From positions 1,064 through 21,936 of the forward strand of contig AWOE01000029.1 in the NCBI GenBank assembly GCA_000494145.1: a stretch of 20,873 bases of DNA, written 5' to 3'. The notes under the pieces are model-generated. The model was not told the origin of the DNA and made no database searches. It was given only the letters and a program-made list of their open reading frames with translations. The DNA comes from Candidatus Calditenuaceae archaeon JGI OTU-1 (GTDB lineage: Archaea > Thermoproteota > Nitrososphaeria_A > Caldarchaeales > Calditenuaceae). Of the stretch, positions 1 to 5,993 are shown one piece after another (position 1 is the first letter of the stretch; each line of letters starts with the position of its first letter). Made by a program: the position numbers and the translations under genes.

Positions 1-23
1 CTCTCTTCCTCCCTCGGCTCCAT
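1..23 (-). CDS. possible 5' end of a gene leaving the window
   Basis: An ATG on the minus strand (bases 23-21) is directly preceded by GGAGG and opens a frame rich in Glu and Arg that runs off the left edge after seven codons. Nothing can be said about function. The start is supported only by the purine-rich stretch and a weak T-rich element about 30 bases upstream, so this may not be a gene. The rest of 1-192, up to the tRNA, shows no convincing gene. Confidence 0.15.
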
Positions 24-152
24 CCTCCGCCCTTAACTCCTCCGGAGAGGAAGAGAAAAAGGGTTCCCTGCCGAGCCCGCGATGTGAGAAGTTCAAACCA
101 CGTCGGGGCGATAACGGAGCAAGCCCGTTTCCATCGTGTGCTGTGCCTCTGG

Positions 153-172
153 CCTAAGTAAACTAATTAGCT
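153..172 (+). promoter_or_regulatory. AT-rich promoter element upstream of tRNA-Ile
   Basis: The segment reads CCTAAGTAAACTAATTAGC and is the only AT-rich patch in an otherwise GC-rich leader. It lies about 25-40 bases before the tRNA, where an archaeal TATA/BRE would be expected. The call rests on position and composition only. Confidence 0.4.
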
Positions 173-192
173 CCGAAGGGATCGTGCCTATG

Positions 193-267
193 GGGCCCGT
201 AGCTCAGCCTGGTCAGAGCGTCCGGCTGATAACCGGAAGGTCGTGGGTTCGAATCCCACCGGGCCCA
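193..267 (+). tRNA. tRNA-Ile (anticodon GAU)
   Basis: A complete cloverleaf of 75 nt can be drawn by eye. The acceptor stem GGGCCCG (193-199) pairs with CGGGCCC (260-266), with discriminator A267. The D stem GCTC (202-205) pairs with GAGC (216-219). The anticodon stem TCCGG (221-225) pairs with CCGGA (233-237) around loop CTGATAA, which puts GAT at 228-230. The T stem GTGGG/CCCAC encloses TTCGAAT. No intron is present and the 3' CCA is not encoded. GAU decodes Ile AUC/AUU. Confidence 0.97.
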
Positions 268-280
268 TTCATGCTTTCTC

Positions 281-310
281 TGCTGATCTACCAGCGGCTC
301 AGCACTTCTT
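281..310 (+). terminator. possible hairpin terminator after tRNA-Ile
   Basis: TGCTGA (281-286) and TCAGCA (299-304) form a 6-bp stem with a 12-nt loop, followed by the pyrimidine run CTTCTT. A further pyrimidine run, CTTTCTC, lies between the tRNA 3' end and the stem. Archaeal terminators are mostly T tracts without hairpins, so the role is uncertain. Confidence 0.3.
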
Positions 311-355
311 GACAGGTTTTAAGTAGTCGGTCCACGACGATAACGTCAACGGGCT

Positions 356-540
356 ATGCGCGTCCTAGTCACAGGCGGTGCAGGATTCATAGGATCCCAC
401 GTCGCAGAGTACTACGCCTCCAGCGGCGCCGAGGTCATCGTTTACGACAGCCTCCTGAGGGGGAAGCTGCTCGGAAAGGTGGGCCCTTAGAGCGCTACAA
501 CCTCGAATACCTGATCCACGCATATTCTTTGCCCGTTTAG
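356..540 (+). pseudogene. remnant of an NAD-dependent sugar-nucleotide epimerase/dehydratase
   Basis: An ATG at 356 opens a 44-codon frame that begins MRVLVTGGAGFIGSHV. This is the Rossmann NAD(P)-binding signature TGGAGFIGSH of extended short-chain dehydrogenases such as UDP-glucose 4-epimerase, and it continues into the typical second strand (VIVYDSL). The frame ends at TAG 490. The next frame carries on with ERYNLEYL, which resembles the following part of this family, and stops at TAG 540. Family members are about 300 residues, so only the first fifth survives and it contains a frameshift. A TATA-like TTTTAAGTAG (about 317-326) sits some 35 bases upstream, so the start region may once have been functional. 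The position beside a tRNA fits decay after an integration or deletion event, but that is inference. Confidence 0.75.
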
Positions 541-580
541 AGATGCACCGTGGAATCCGGTGAAGGAATTGAAAGACAGC

Positions 581-1156
581 TTACCGGTCGGAAAACACGA
601 GCTTCGAAACCTCGAGTCCCGGACTTGAAACGGACTCACGTGACCTGAGACGGTCTGCGAGGAGTTCTCTCAGGCGGTAGACGTAGAACGTGTGGCGCCT
701 CTGGGTCTCCGAGGACCGGAAGCTCAGGACCTCGCTCGGCCTCCAGCCCCTGATCGGGTAGTCGTGGGTCACGACGGTAGCCCCCTCACCGGCCGTCAGC
801 AGGACTGGCTTCAGGACCTCCAGCGCCCCCGAGGTCAGATACGCGAAGACGAAGTTCGCACCCCTGAGGTCGACCGAGCGCGCATCCGCACAGACGAACT
901 CGACCCCTTTGAGGCCCAGCGAGTCCCTGAGGCGCCTCGAGTACGAGACGAGCCTCGGGTTGACCTCGACCCCCACAGCCCTGGCACCGAAGACCCGGCG
1001 GGCCGATATGGGGACCCTTCCGTCGCCGCTCCCGAGGTCGACGAGGACCGATTCCCTCCCGAGCCCCACCTCGCCGAGCGCCCTGACGACCACGTCCAGG
1101 GGAGACGGAACGAAGGGGTTGAGCCTCCGTCCCATCCCTGTCGGATCGTGCTGCAT
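581..1156 (-). CDS. SAM-dependent protein-lysine methyltransferase-like (aKMT/FAM173 type)
   Basis: The 191-residue class I methyltransferase has the SAM-binding motif I DLGSGDGR at residues 40-47, an acidic residue ending strand 2 (E64 in VGVEVN), and a late THDYP (130-134). In the FAM173/ATPSCKMT family and archaeal aKMT enzymes a related S/T-H-D-F/Y element follows strand 5. The N-terminal FVPSPLDVV matches the conserved segment these proteins carry before motif I. aKMT proteins methylate lysines on many cellular proteins in thermophilic archaea. The substrate here is inferred from family resemblance. The ATG at 1156 lies about 24 bases after a T-rich promoter-like element, and an internal ATG eight codons in is an alternative start. 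The gene is monocistronic and divergent from the HEPN/MNT pair. Confidence 0.75.
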   Translation of the reverse strand: MQHDPTGMGRRLNPFVPSPLDVVVRALGEVGLGRESVLVDLGSGDGRVPISARRVFGARAVGVEVNPRLVSYSRRLRDSLGLKGVEFVCADARSVDLRGANFVFAYLTSGALEVLKPVLLTAGEGATVVTHDYPIRGWRPSEVLSFRSSETQRRHTFYVYRLRELLADRLRSRESVSSPGLEVSKLVFSDR

Positions 1157-1252
1157 GAACTAAAATCCGTTACCGCAAAAATCAGGCCCAGGGCCGGGAA
1201 CCATTGCGGACGGCCCCGTTCGCTCCACATCGTCCGAGGACACGATTTAGCC

Positions 1253-1258
1253 TATAAA
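1253..1258 (+). promoter_or_regulatory. TATA box of the HEPN/MNT pair
   Basis: TATAAA within CCTATAAACG, about 27 bases before an expected transcription start near 1281. This spacing excludes the TTG at 1272 as a start and favours TTG 1290. Confidence 0.55.
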
Positions 1259-1289
1259 CGCCTGCGCCTCGTTGGAGAAACGGCAGCAG

Positions 1290-1685
1290 TTGTCGGGGGA
1301 GGTCAGAGAGGAGGCTTTGGACTGGTGGAAGGAGTCCCTCCACAACCTCAGGCAGGCGAAGAGGAACCTGGAGATCGAGGAGTACAGTGTGGCGGCCTTC
1401 CTCTCACATCAGGCGGCGGATGAGGCGATGAAGGCCCCGTACATCGTCACGAAGGCGAGGCTTCCACCAAGGGGTCATGACCTGATCAAGTTGGGGAGGG
1501 CGCTCGGGGCCTCGGAGATCGTGGACGAGCTGAAGGTCCTGAACCCGCACTACACGATCGCCAGATACCCGAACGCTGCCAACACCGTCCCCAGCGAGGC
1601 CTACAGCAAGGAAATCGCCACAAGGTGCCTGGAGGCGGCGGAGAGGATGGTCGAATGGGCGAGGAGAAAGGGGGGCCTTCCCTGA
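1290..1685 (+). CDS. HEPN-domain protein (likely toxin or RNase partner of MNT)
   Basis: The 131-residue, mainly helical protein carries the standard HEPN opening: WWKESLHNLRQAKRNLE, then a second helix SVAAFLSHQAADEAMKA. It continues with RGHDLIKLGRAL and the NPHYTIARYPNA segment common in archaeal stand-alone HEPN proteins (PF05168). HEPN proteins paired with MNT nucleotidyltransferases act as RNase toxins or as regulated partners. The canonical Rx4-6H active site is not obvious in the last helices, and the only Arg/His pair of suitable spacing is in ARLPPRGH. Catalysis is therefore unproven. TTG 1290 was chosen from the TATA box at 1253-1258; TTG 1272 is in frame but lies too close to the box. 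The gene overlaps the MNT gene by 31 bp, which indicates translational coupling. Confidence 0.8.
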   Translation: MSGEVREEALDWWKESLHNLRQAKRNLEIEEYSVAAFLSHQAADEAMKAPYIVTKARLPPRGHDLIKLGRALGASEIVDELKVLNPHYTIARYPNAANTVPSEAYSKEIATRCLEAAERMVEWARRKGGLP

Positions 1686-2026
1686 TCGAGCGGCTGAGGC
1701 GGGTCAAGCTCTCCGAGAGGAGGAAGCGCGAGCTCGTCAGGTTCCTGAAGAGGTTGAAGCGGGAGCTCGGGGCAGTGGAGGTCTACATCTTCGGATCGAG
1801 GGCTTACGGGACGCCGCTGCTCAAGAGCGACCTGGACATGATCGTCGTCTCCGAGGAGTTCGACAAGAGGGGCTTCATCGAAAACATGGAGCTGCTGAGC
1901 AGGATGTGGGACGGATCCTTCGCGGTCGAGATGTTCCCCTATACGCCGGAACAGCTCGAGAGGTATGCGGAGAAGAAAACCGTGATCTCCGAGGCCCTGA
2001 AGAAAGGCATCAGGATCAGGCTGTGA
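1655..2026 (+). CDS. MNT-family nucleotidyltransferase (likely antitoxin of the HEPN pair)
   Basis: The 123-residue protein has the minimal nucleotidyltransferase signature GSRAYG (residues 47-52), followed by SDLD (58-61). The two aspartates bind metal and nucleotide in pol-beta-type transferases. A later acidic position is Glu (VEMFPYTPEQLE) rather than Asp. In characterised HEPN/MNT modules, MNT proteins neutralise the HEPN partner, in some cases by AMPylating it. Activity here is inferred from the pairing. An upstream in-frame ATG at 1625 would add a Gly-rich stretch that looks like noise, so ATG 1655 was preferred. The N-terminal 35 residues are Arg/Lys-rich and helical. Confidence 0.82.
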   Translation: MGEEKGGPSLIERLRRVKLSERRKRELVRFLKRLKRELGAVEVYIFGSRAYGTPLLKSDLDMIVVSEEFDKRGFIENMELLSRMWDGSFAVEMFPYTPEQLERYAEKKTVISEALKKGIRIRL

Positions 2027-2053
2027 ACGGACGGCACCGTCTCCGCGAAGGTG

Positions 2054-2698
2054 TCAGGTGCTGCGTCTGAGCAGCGGCATCGGCGTCACGTAACGTCTCA
2101 GGAAAGGCAGCGCCCTGAGGACCGTTCCGTAGATCCCTATGGCGGGGACGATGCTGACGAAGACGTGGAGGAGGTTGAAGACGCCGTTGAGGGTGGTCAT
2201 CAGCATCGCGAGGGTCAGCTCGCCCTGAACTGCTATCCCGATGCGCTGGAGGGCCCTGCTCCCGAACGGCAGGTAGACGTCGGGCAGGAGGACGTAGTAC
2301 AGGAGGAAGGTGACCAGCGCCATGACCAGCGTCCTAGAGGCCAGCGCGCCGACGAGGCCCCACCAGATCGATCCCCTGCTGAGCCTGATGCCGAGGTAGA
2401 GGCCGAGGAGCGTCGAGAGGACGGCTATCAGCTTCATCGCCTCGCTCACCCCGGGAACCAGGGCGCCGCCGTTCAGGACCAGGCCGTACCAGTGGGCCAC
2501 GGAGGTCACGACGCCTCCCACAGGCCCGAAGAGGAGGAACGAGAGGACGTCGAAGATCTCAGCCGCGTCGAACCTGAGGAAAGGCAGCAAGGGGAAGGGC
2601 GTGCTCAGCCTCGCGATCCCGGCAGCGATGGCAGCTCCTCCCAGCGATGCGACGCCTGCAATCCACAAGGACCTCGGCATGCTGTTATGCCCGACCAT
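2054..2698 (-). CDS. ECF transporter S component, RibU-like (copy 1)
   Basis: The 214-residue, strongly hydrophobic protein has about six predicted membrane segments. The signature is LPFLRFDAAEIFDVLSFLLF, followed by GPVGGVV. This resembles the LxFDxxEIP...FGPxxG region of riboflavin-type (RibU) energy-coupling-factor substrate subunits, which bind a vitamin and dock on a shared EcfAA'T energising module. The real ligand cannot be read from sequence. No EcfT or dedicated EcfA is in the window. The ATG at 2698 lies 27 bases from a TATA-like CTAAATATG (minus strand), which makes it a leaderless start; ATG codons at 2716 and 2680 are alternatives. The promoter and first codons are duplicated just upstream. 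It is a paralogue of the gene at 3365-3979. Confidence 0.75.
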   Translation of the reverse strand: MVGHNSMPRSLWIAGVASLGGAAIAAGIARLSTPFPLLPFLRFDAAEIFDVLSFLLFGPVGGVVTSVAHWYGLVLNGGALVPGVSEAMKLIAVLSTLLGLYLGIRLSRGSIWWGLVGALASRTLVMALVTFLLYYVLLPDVYLPFGSRALQRIGIAVQGELTLAMLMTTLNGVFNLLHVFVSIVPAIGIYGTVLRALPFLRRYVTPMPLLRRST

Positions 2699-2788
2699 CT
2701 CGTGCCGACTTCTCAAATGGCATATTTAGGACTTGTCAATCACTTGGCTAAGACTTGATAACATTATCACGAAATCGCATAGTTATCG
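2636..2788. repeat. tandem duplication, copy 1 (153 bp)
   Basis: This segment holds the first codons, start and promoter of the S-component gene. It is repeated at 2794-2946 with a constant offset of 158 bp, and the two copies are separated by 5 bp. I count five substitutions and no indels. Four of the five are A/C exchanges in two short patches, around 2714-2716 and 2741-2742. Confidence 0.95.
2749..2761 (-). promoter_or_regulatory. direct-repeat element upstream of the S-component promoter
   Basis: TAAGACTTGATAA here and TAGGACTTGTCAA at 2727-2739 match at 10 of 13 positions and are spaced 22 bp apart, about two helical turns. On the minus strand they lie across and just upstream of the TATA/BRE of the S-component gene, as expected for a regulator site. 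Both units are also present in the second repeat copy. Confidence 0.4.
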
Positions 2789-2856
2789 CCCGTTCCTCCC
2801 AGCGATGCGACGCCTGCAATCCACAAGGACCTCGGCATGCTGTTATGCCCGACCAT
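2767..2856 (-). pseudogene. duplicated, truncated start of the RibU-like S component
   Basis: Within repeat copy 2 the start ATG (2856) and following codons of the neighbouring S component are preserved for 21 residues (MVGHNSMPRSLW and onward). The frame then runs past the repeat boundary and ends at TGA 2767-2769 after eight unrelated residues. It keeps an intact copy of the TATA element, so a short transcript and a 29-residue peptide could be made. It is a by-product of the duplication and has no recognised function. Confidence 0.7.
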
Positions 2857-2946
2857 CTCGTGCAGCCTTCTCAAATGGCATATTTAGGACTTGTCAATAC
2901 CTTGGCTAAGACTTGATACCATTATCACGAAATCGCATAGTTATCG
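2794..2946. repeat. tandem duplication, copy 2 (153 bp)
   Basis: Second unit of the repeat described at 2636-2788. It begins TCCTCCCAGCGATGCG and ends ATAGTTATCG. It separates the ArsR-type regulator from the functional promoter of the S component, so a transcript reading out of the regulator would cross two copies of the same promoter. Confidence 0.95.
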
Positions 2947-2961
2947 ACAATCATTTCGTGA
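2925..2961. repeat. inverted repeat at the 3' end of the ArsR-type gene
   Basis: TCACGAAAT (2925-2933) and ATTTCGTGA (2953-2961) are perfect 9-bp inverted arms separated by 19 bases. The right arm contains the stop codon region of the regulator gene. One arm is also present in repeat copy 1 (2767-2775) without a partner. It could be an operator or an RNA hairpin at the end of the regulator mRNA. Confidence 0.5.
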
Positions 2962-3241
2962 ATTGTGTTGCGATTCTAAGCAAGTCATCTAACAACTTCT
3001 GATTTCTCAGGGCCACGACGCGGGAGCGGCCGACCTCGTGGACGGTGACGATCCCAGCCTTCCGGAGCGTGACGACGTGACGGTAGATCGCGCTGTACCT
3101 GACCTTGAGGGACCTCGATAGTGCCTTGATGTGGAGGGGCCTGTCGGTCTCGGCGATGAGCTTGATGATCCTGAGCCTCGTCCTGTTGCCCAATGCACCG
3201 AGCACGCCCGCGACCTGGTCGATGGCCTCGTTCTCGATCAC
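2951..3241 (-). CDS. ArsR-family winged-helix transcriptional regulator
   Basis: The 96-residue protein is essentially one winged helix-turn-helix domain. ALGNRTRLRIIKLI is the ArsR/HTH_20 first helix, LHIKALSRSLKVRYSAIYRHVVTL the recognition-helix region, and KAGIVTVHEVGRSRVVAL the wing. No cysteines are present, so it is not a thiol-type metal sensor like classical ArsR/SmtB. A GTG at 3241 is about 25 bases from the TATA-like ATTATATG (about 3264-3271, minus strand), which fits a leaderless start. It lies between two S-component genes, divergent from one and upstream of the other, so control of one or both is the natural inference. The 18-bp palindrome at 3308-3325 is the best candidate operator. 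Confidence 0.85.
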   Translation of the reverse strand: MIENEAIDQVAGVLGALGNRTRLRIIKLIAETDRPLHIKALSRSLKVRYSAIYRHVVTLRKAGIVTVHEVGRSRVVALRNQKLLDDLLRIATQFTK

Positions 3242-3307
3242 ATCATAACACCGCAGAAGTTACATATAATGACGAAGCCGGCAAATCTCGGTCCGCAGGT
3301 TCCTGAA

Positions 3308-3325
3308 TTACTCAGATCTGAGTAA
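3308..3325. promoter_or_regulatory. 18-bp perfect palindrome, candidate operator
   Basis: TTACTCAGATCTGAGTAA reads identically on both strands. It lies just upstream of the TATA-like TTTAAAAC (3339-3346) of the second S component and upstream of the divergent ArsR-type gene. Dimeric winged-helix repressors bind sites of this size and symmetry. Binding by the neighbour is inference. Confidence 0.65.
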
Positions 3326-3338
3326 GTACGCAGGATTG

Positions 3339-3346
3339 TTTAAAAC
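3339..3346 (+). promoter_or_regulatory. TATA box of the second S component
   Basis: TTTAAAAC centred near 3342, about 23 bases before the GTG start at 3365 and 13 bases after the palindrome. Confidence 0.55.
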
Positions 3347-3364
3347 CCATGGTGACGCGTCGGT

Positions 3365-3979
3365 GTGAACACCAAGAGTTTGGCTGCAGGGACCTCGACC
3401 GCAGCGATCTCGGCCGCGATGGCGATAATGCCCCTCAGCTTCTCGTACCCGCCGATCCCTTACCTGAGGTTCGACCTGGCGGAGGTGCCGGTCTTCTTGG
3501 CGCTCCTCGGGTTCGGTCCCCTGGCCGGCTTCCTCTCTGCGACCGTCTACTTCATGGCGCTGCTGCTGATGGGGCAGTTCTCCCCATTAGGCCCGCTGAT
3601 GAAATACGCTGCGGTCGTCTCGACCTTCCTCGGGATCTGCGCAGGTGCGAGGCTAGCGAACGGGTACGGCCGGATGAGACTCGCGATCGCCGGGACGCTC
3701 GGCGCAGTGCTCAGGATTGCGGCCATGACGGCGATCAACTACGTGGTGCTGGTCGTGCTCTTCCCGGAGTTCCTCGAGTTCGCGGTCGGCACACTCTCTG
3801 CCTTCATGGGCACCCGGCTAGACCCTCTGACGACGGGCCTCCTGCTGGTGCTCGCGCACACAGCAATTTACAACGCGCTGCACACGGTCATGAGCTTGGC
3901 GCTCTCGGCGACGGTCCTGAAGGCGGTGCTGGCAGCGGGCGCTCCGAGGCCTGGCTGGAAGCCCTGGATCTCCGTCTGA
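3365..3979 (+). CDS. ECF transporter S component, RibU-like (copy 2)
   Basis: The 204-residue integral membrane protein has the same architecture as the protein at 2054-2698: an N-terminal hydrophobic helix, then IPYLRFDLAEVPVFLALLGF and GPLAGFL, further helices with MKYAAVVSTFLGI, and ALHTVM near the end, matching NLLHVF in the paralogue. It is a probable substrate-binding subunit of an energy-coupling-factor vitamin transporter. Similarity to copy 1 is moderate, so this is an old divergence rather than part of the recent 153-bp duplication. The GTG start is set by the TATA box 23 bases upstream. The palindrome before its promoter suggests control by the adjacent ArsR-type protein. The ligand is unknown. 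Confidence 0.75.
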   Translation: MNTKSLAAGTSTAAISAAMAIMPLSFSYPPIPYLRFDLAEVPVFLALLGFGPLAGFLSATVYFMALLLMGQFSPLGPLMKYAAVVSTFLGICAGARLANGYGRMRLAIAGTLGAVLRIAAMTAINYVVLVVLFPEFLEFAVGTLSAFMGTRLDPLTTGLLLVLAHTAIYNALHTVMSLALSATVLKAVLAAGAPRPGWKPWISV

Positions 3980-4032
3980 GCTGGACTCTTGGACCTCTAC
4001 GTCTCCGCGGATCGCACCTTTTCGCGTCGAGG

Positions 4033-4040
4033 TTTATGAT
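4033..4040 (+). promoter_or_regulatory. TATA box of the flavoprotein gene
   Basis: TTTATGAT centred near 4036, about 25 bases before TTG 4061. A strong Shine-Dalgarno-like GGAGGT (4078-4083) also precedes GTG 4091, so two start modes are possible. Confidence 0.5.
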
Positions 4041-4060
4041 TCAGGGATCACCTGTCATCC

Positions 4061-5791
4061 TTGAGGCGCATCGGCTTGGAGGTCATTGATGTGGACGTCG
4101 TGATCGTCGGCTCGGGCCTCGCAGGCCTCAGGGCCGCGATCGAGGCCGCCAGGGTCGGCGGCCCCAAGCTGAGGGTTGCGGTGGTCACGAAGACCCAGCC
4201 GATGAGGTCCCACAGCGTCTCGGCCGAGGGAGGTACCGCTGCCGTCCTTTACCCGGAGGAGGGCGACTCGTTCGAATCCCATATGTGGGACACCGTGAAG
4301 GGCAGCGACTTCCTCGCCGATCAGGACGCTGTCGAGCTCTTCGTCAGGGAGGCACCGAAGGAGATAATCCAGCTGGAGCACTGGGGAATGCCCTGGGCGA
4401 GGAGGGAGGACGGCAAGATAGCGCAGCGTTACTTCGGAGGTCAGTCCTATCCGAGGGCCTGCTTCGCGGAGGACAGGGTCGGTTTCTTCGAGATGAGCAC
4501 CCTCTACACCACGTGCCTCAAACACGACAACATCGAGTTCTACGACGAGAGGTGCGCGACGGCGATCGTCAGGGAGGACAGCGGCAAGTTCGCGGGGGTC
4601 GTGGCCTACGACATCAAGAACGGCGACCTCGAGTTCTTCAGGGCCAAGGCCGGCATCGTCGCCACCGGCGGTGCGGGAAGGCTCTACCCCTTCGCGTCGT
4701 TCGGTCACAGCTCGACACCTGAGGGCCTCGAGATGGCCTTCAGGGCGGGCGTGCCGCTGAAGGACATGGAGTTCGTCCAGTTCCACCCGACGGGCCTCGT
4801 ACCCTCTGGGATACTGATCACCGAGGCCTCAAGGGGGGAGGGAGGGATACTCAGGAACGCGAAGGGAGAGCGTTTCATGGAGAGGTATGCGCCGAAGATG
4901 AAGGACCTCGCACCGAGGGACATCGTATCCAGGTCGATCATGACCGAGATCAGGGAGGGCAGGGGCTTCAGGGACGAGGAGAGCGGGTACGACTACGTCC
5001 TGCTCGACCTGACCGTGATAGAGCCCGAGAAGATCGTGAAGAGGCTCACCAGCATCCGCGAGATCTGCCTGAAGATGAGGGGGATTGACCCGATCAGCGA
5101 ACCGATCCCCGTCAGGCCCGTGGCCCACTACTACATGGGAGGGATAGACGTGAACATCACGGGCGCTACCGAGGTTCCAGGCCTCTGGGCCGCAGGTGAG
5201 GCCGCATGCGTCACCATCAACGGCGCCAACCGCCTCGGCTCCAACTCCACCACCGAGTGCCTCGTCTGGGGCAGGATAACCGGTGCTGAGGCGGCGAGGT
5301 ACGCGCTGGGTCAGGACGACCCGGATCCTGCGCTGGTCACGCTGCAACAGGAGGAGAAGAGGATCTACGACGTTCTGCTGGGGCCGGCGCCGAGGGTGGA
5401 TCCTTACGACGTAAAGGCCGAGCTCCAGAAGACGATGGAGGAGCACTTCCACGTCTTCAGGGAGCGGGGCTCGATGGAGGAGGGGCTGAGGAAGATCAGG
5501 CAGCTCAGATCGACCTTCGAGATGGGCGTCGTCGACAAGAGCAAGAGGTACAACACGAACCTCGTCCACGTTCTGGAGATAAGCGCGATGCTGACCGTTT
5601 CGGAGATAATCGGTGCAGCAGCCCTCCACAGGACCGAGAGCAGGGGAGCCCACTACAGGGTCGATGAACCGAAGAGGGACGACGCCAACTGGCTGAAGCA
5701 CATCCTCGTCCGCAGGACCGCCGACGGCTTCGCGTTCGACTACAAGCCCGTTGTGATCACGAAGTACCAGCCTCAGGAGCGGGTCTACTGA
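4061..5791 (+). CDS. sdhA: succinate dehydrogenase/fumarate reductase-type flavoprotein subunit
   Basis: The 576-residue FAD enzyme is close to the normal length of the family. The N-terminal VGSGLAG (residues 16-22) is the dinucleotide fold. RSHSVSAEGG (49-58) includes H51 at the position of the histidine that binds FAD covalently in SdhA/FrdA. QFHPTG, ITEASRGEGG and RPVAHYYMGG are the capping-domain and active-site segments that contact the dicarboxylate, and NRLGSNST closes the FAD site. It would interconvert succinate and fumarate, passing electrons to an Fe-S partner. No SdhB or membrane anchor lies beside it. The GlpC/TfrB-like protein at 8297-9520 is a possible partner, as in thiol:fumarate reductase, but it is separated by three genes' length. 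TTG 4061 (leaderless) keeps an N-terminus like relatives; GTG 4091 is the alternative. Confidence 0.92.
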   Translation: MRRIGLEVIDVDVVIVGSGLAGLRAAIEAARVGGPKLRVAVVTKTQPMRSHSVSAEGGTAAVLYPEEGDSFESHMWDTVKGSDFLADQDAVELFVREAPKEIIQLEHWGMPWARREDGKIAQRYFGGQSYPRACFAEDRVGFFEMSTLYTTCLKHDNIEFYDERCATAIVREDSGKFAGVVAYDIKNGDLEFFRAKAGIVATGGAGRLYPFASFGHSSTPEGLEMAFRAGVPLKDMEFVQFHPTGLVPSGILITEASRGEGGILRNAKGERFMERYAPKMKDLAPRDIVSRSIMTEIREGRGFRDEESGYDYVLLDLTVIEPEKIVKRLTSIREICLKMRGIDPISEPIPVRPVAHYYMGGIDVNITGATEVPGLWAAGEAACVTINGANRLGSNSTTECLVWGRITGAEAARYALGQDDPDPALVTLQQEEKRIYDVLLGPAPRVDPYDVKAELQKTMEEHFHVFRERGSMEEGLRKIRQLRSTFEMGVVDKSKRYNTNLVHVLEISAMLTVSEIIGAAALHRTESRGAHYRVDEPKRDDANWLKHILVRRTADGFAFDYKPVVITKYQPQERVY

Positions 5792-5993
5792 GGGACTTCC
5801 GACCTTCCCTCTCGACCCCGATCCAGCATCTCGATGTCTCCGTAGGGAATCGTAGGCAGAGGTATGAGGGCCCGATGGCTCGCCGGCGTGAGGAGATCAA
5901 CGGTTGCATCGGTATCCGGTGACCGGGATCGGCGTTCGTGCAGCGTCCTTCCGATGACCTTAAAGCCGGAGGGAGGGGACTGGCGATGACGTC

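Noticed and set aside
1..36. Plus-strand frame ending at TAA 34-36 as the tail of an upstream gene
   Set aside because: Only eleven Ser/Leu-rich codons are visible, with no way to support it over chance.
692..1423. Long plus-strand frame over the methyltransferase gene
   Set aside because: Its product is Pro/Arg/Asp-rich with no domain signal. It mirrors the minus-strand gene, which has clear SAM motifs.
2051..2758. Long plus-strand frame opposite the first S component
   Set aside because: It is a charged, low-complexity product caused by GC-rich third positions, while the opposite strand encodes membrane helices with family motifs.
3349..4089. Frame starting at ATG 3349 over the second S component
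   Set aside because: The product lacks hydrophobic segments and any known motif; the overlapping frame from GTG 3365 has them.
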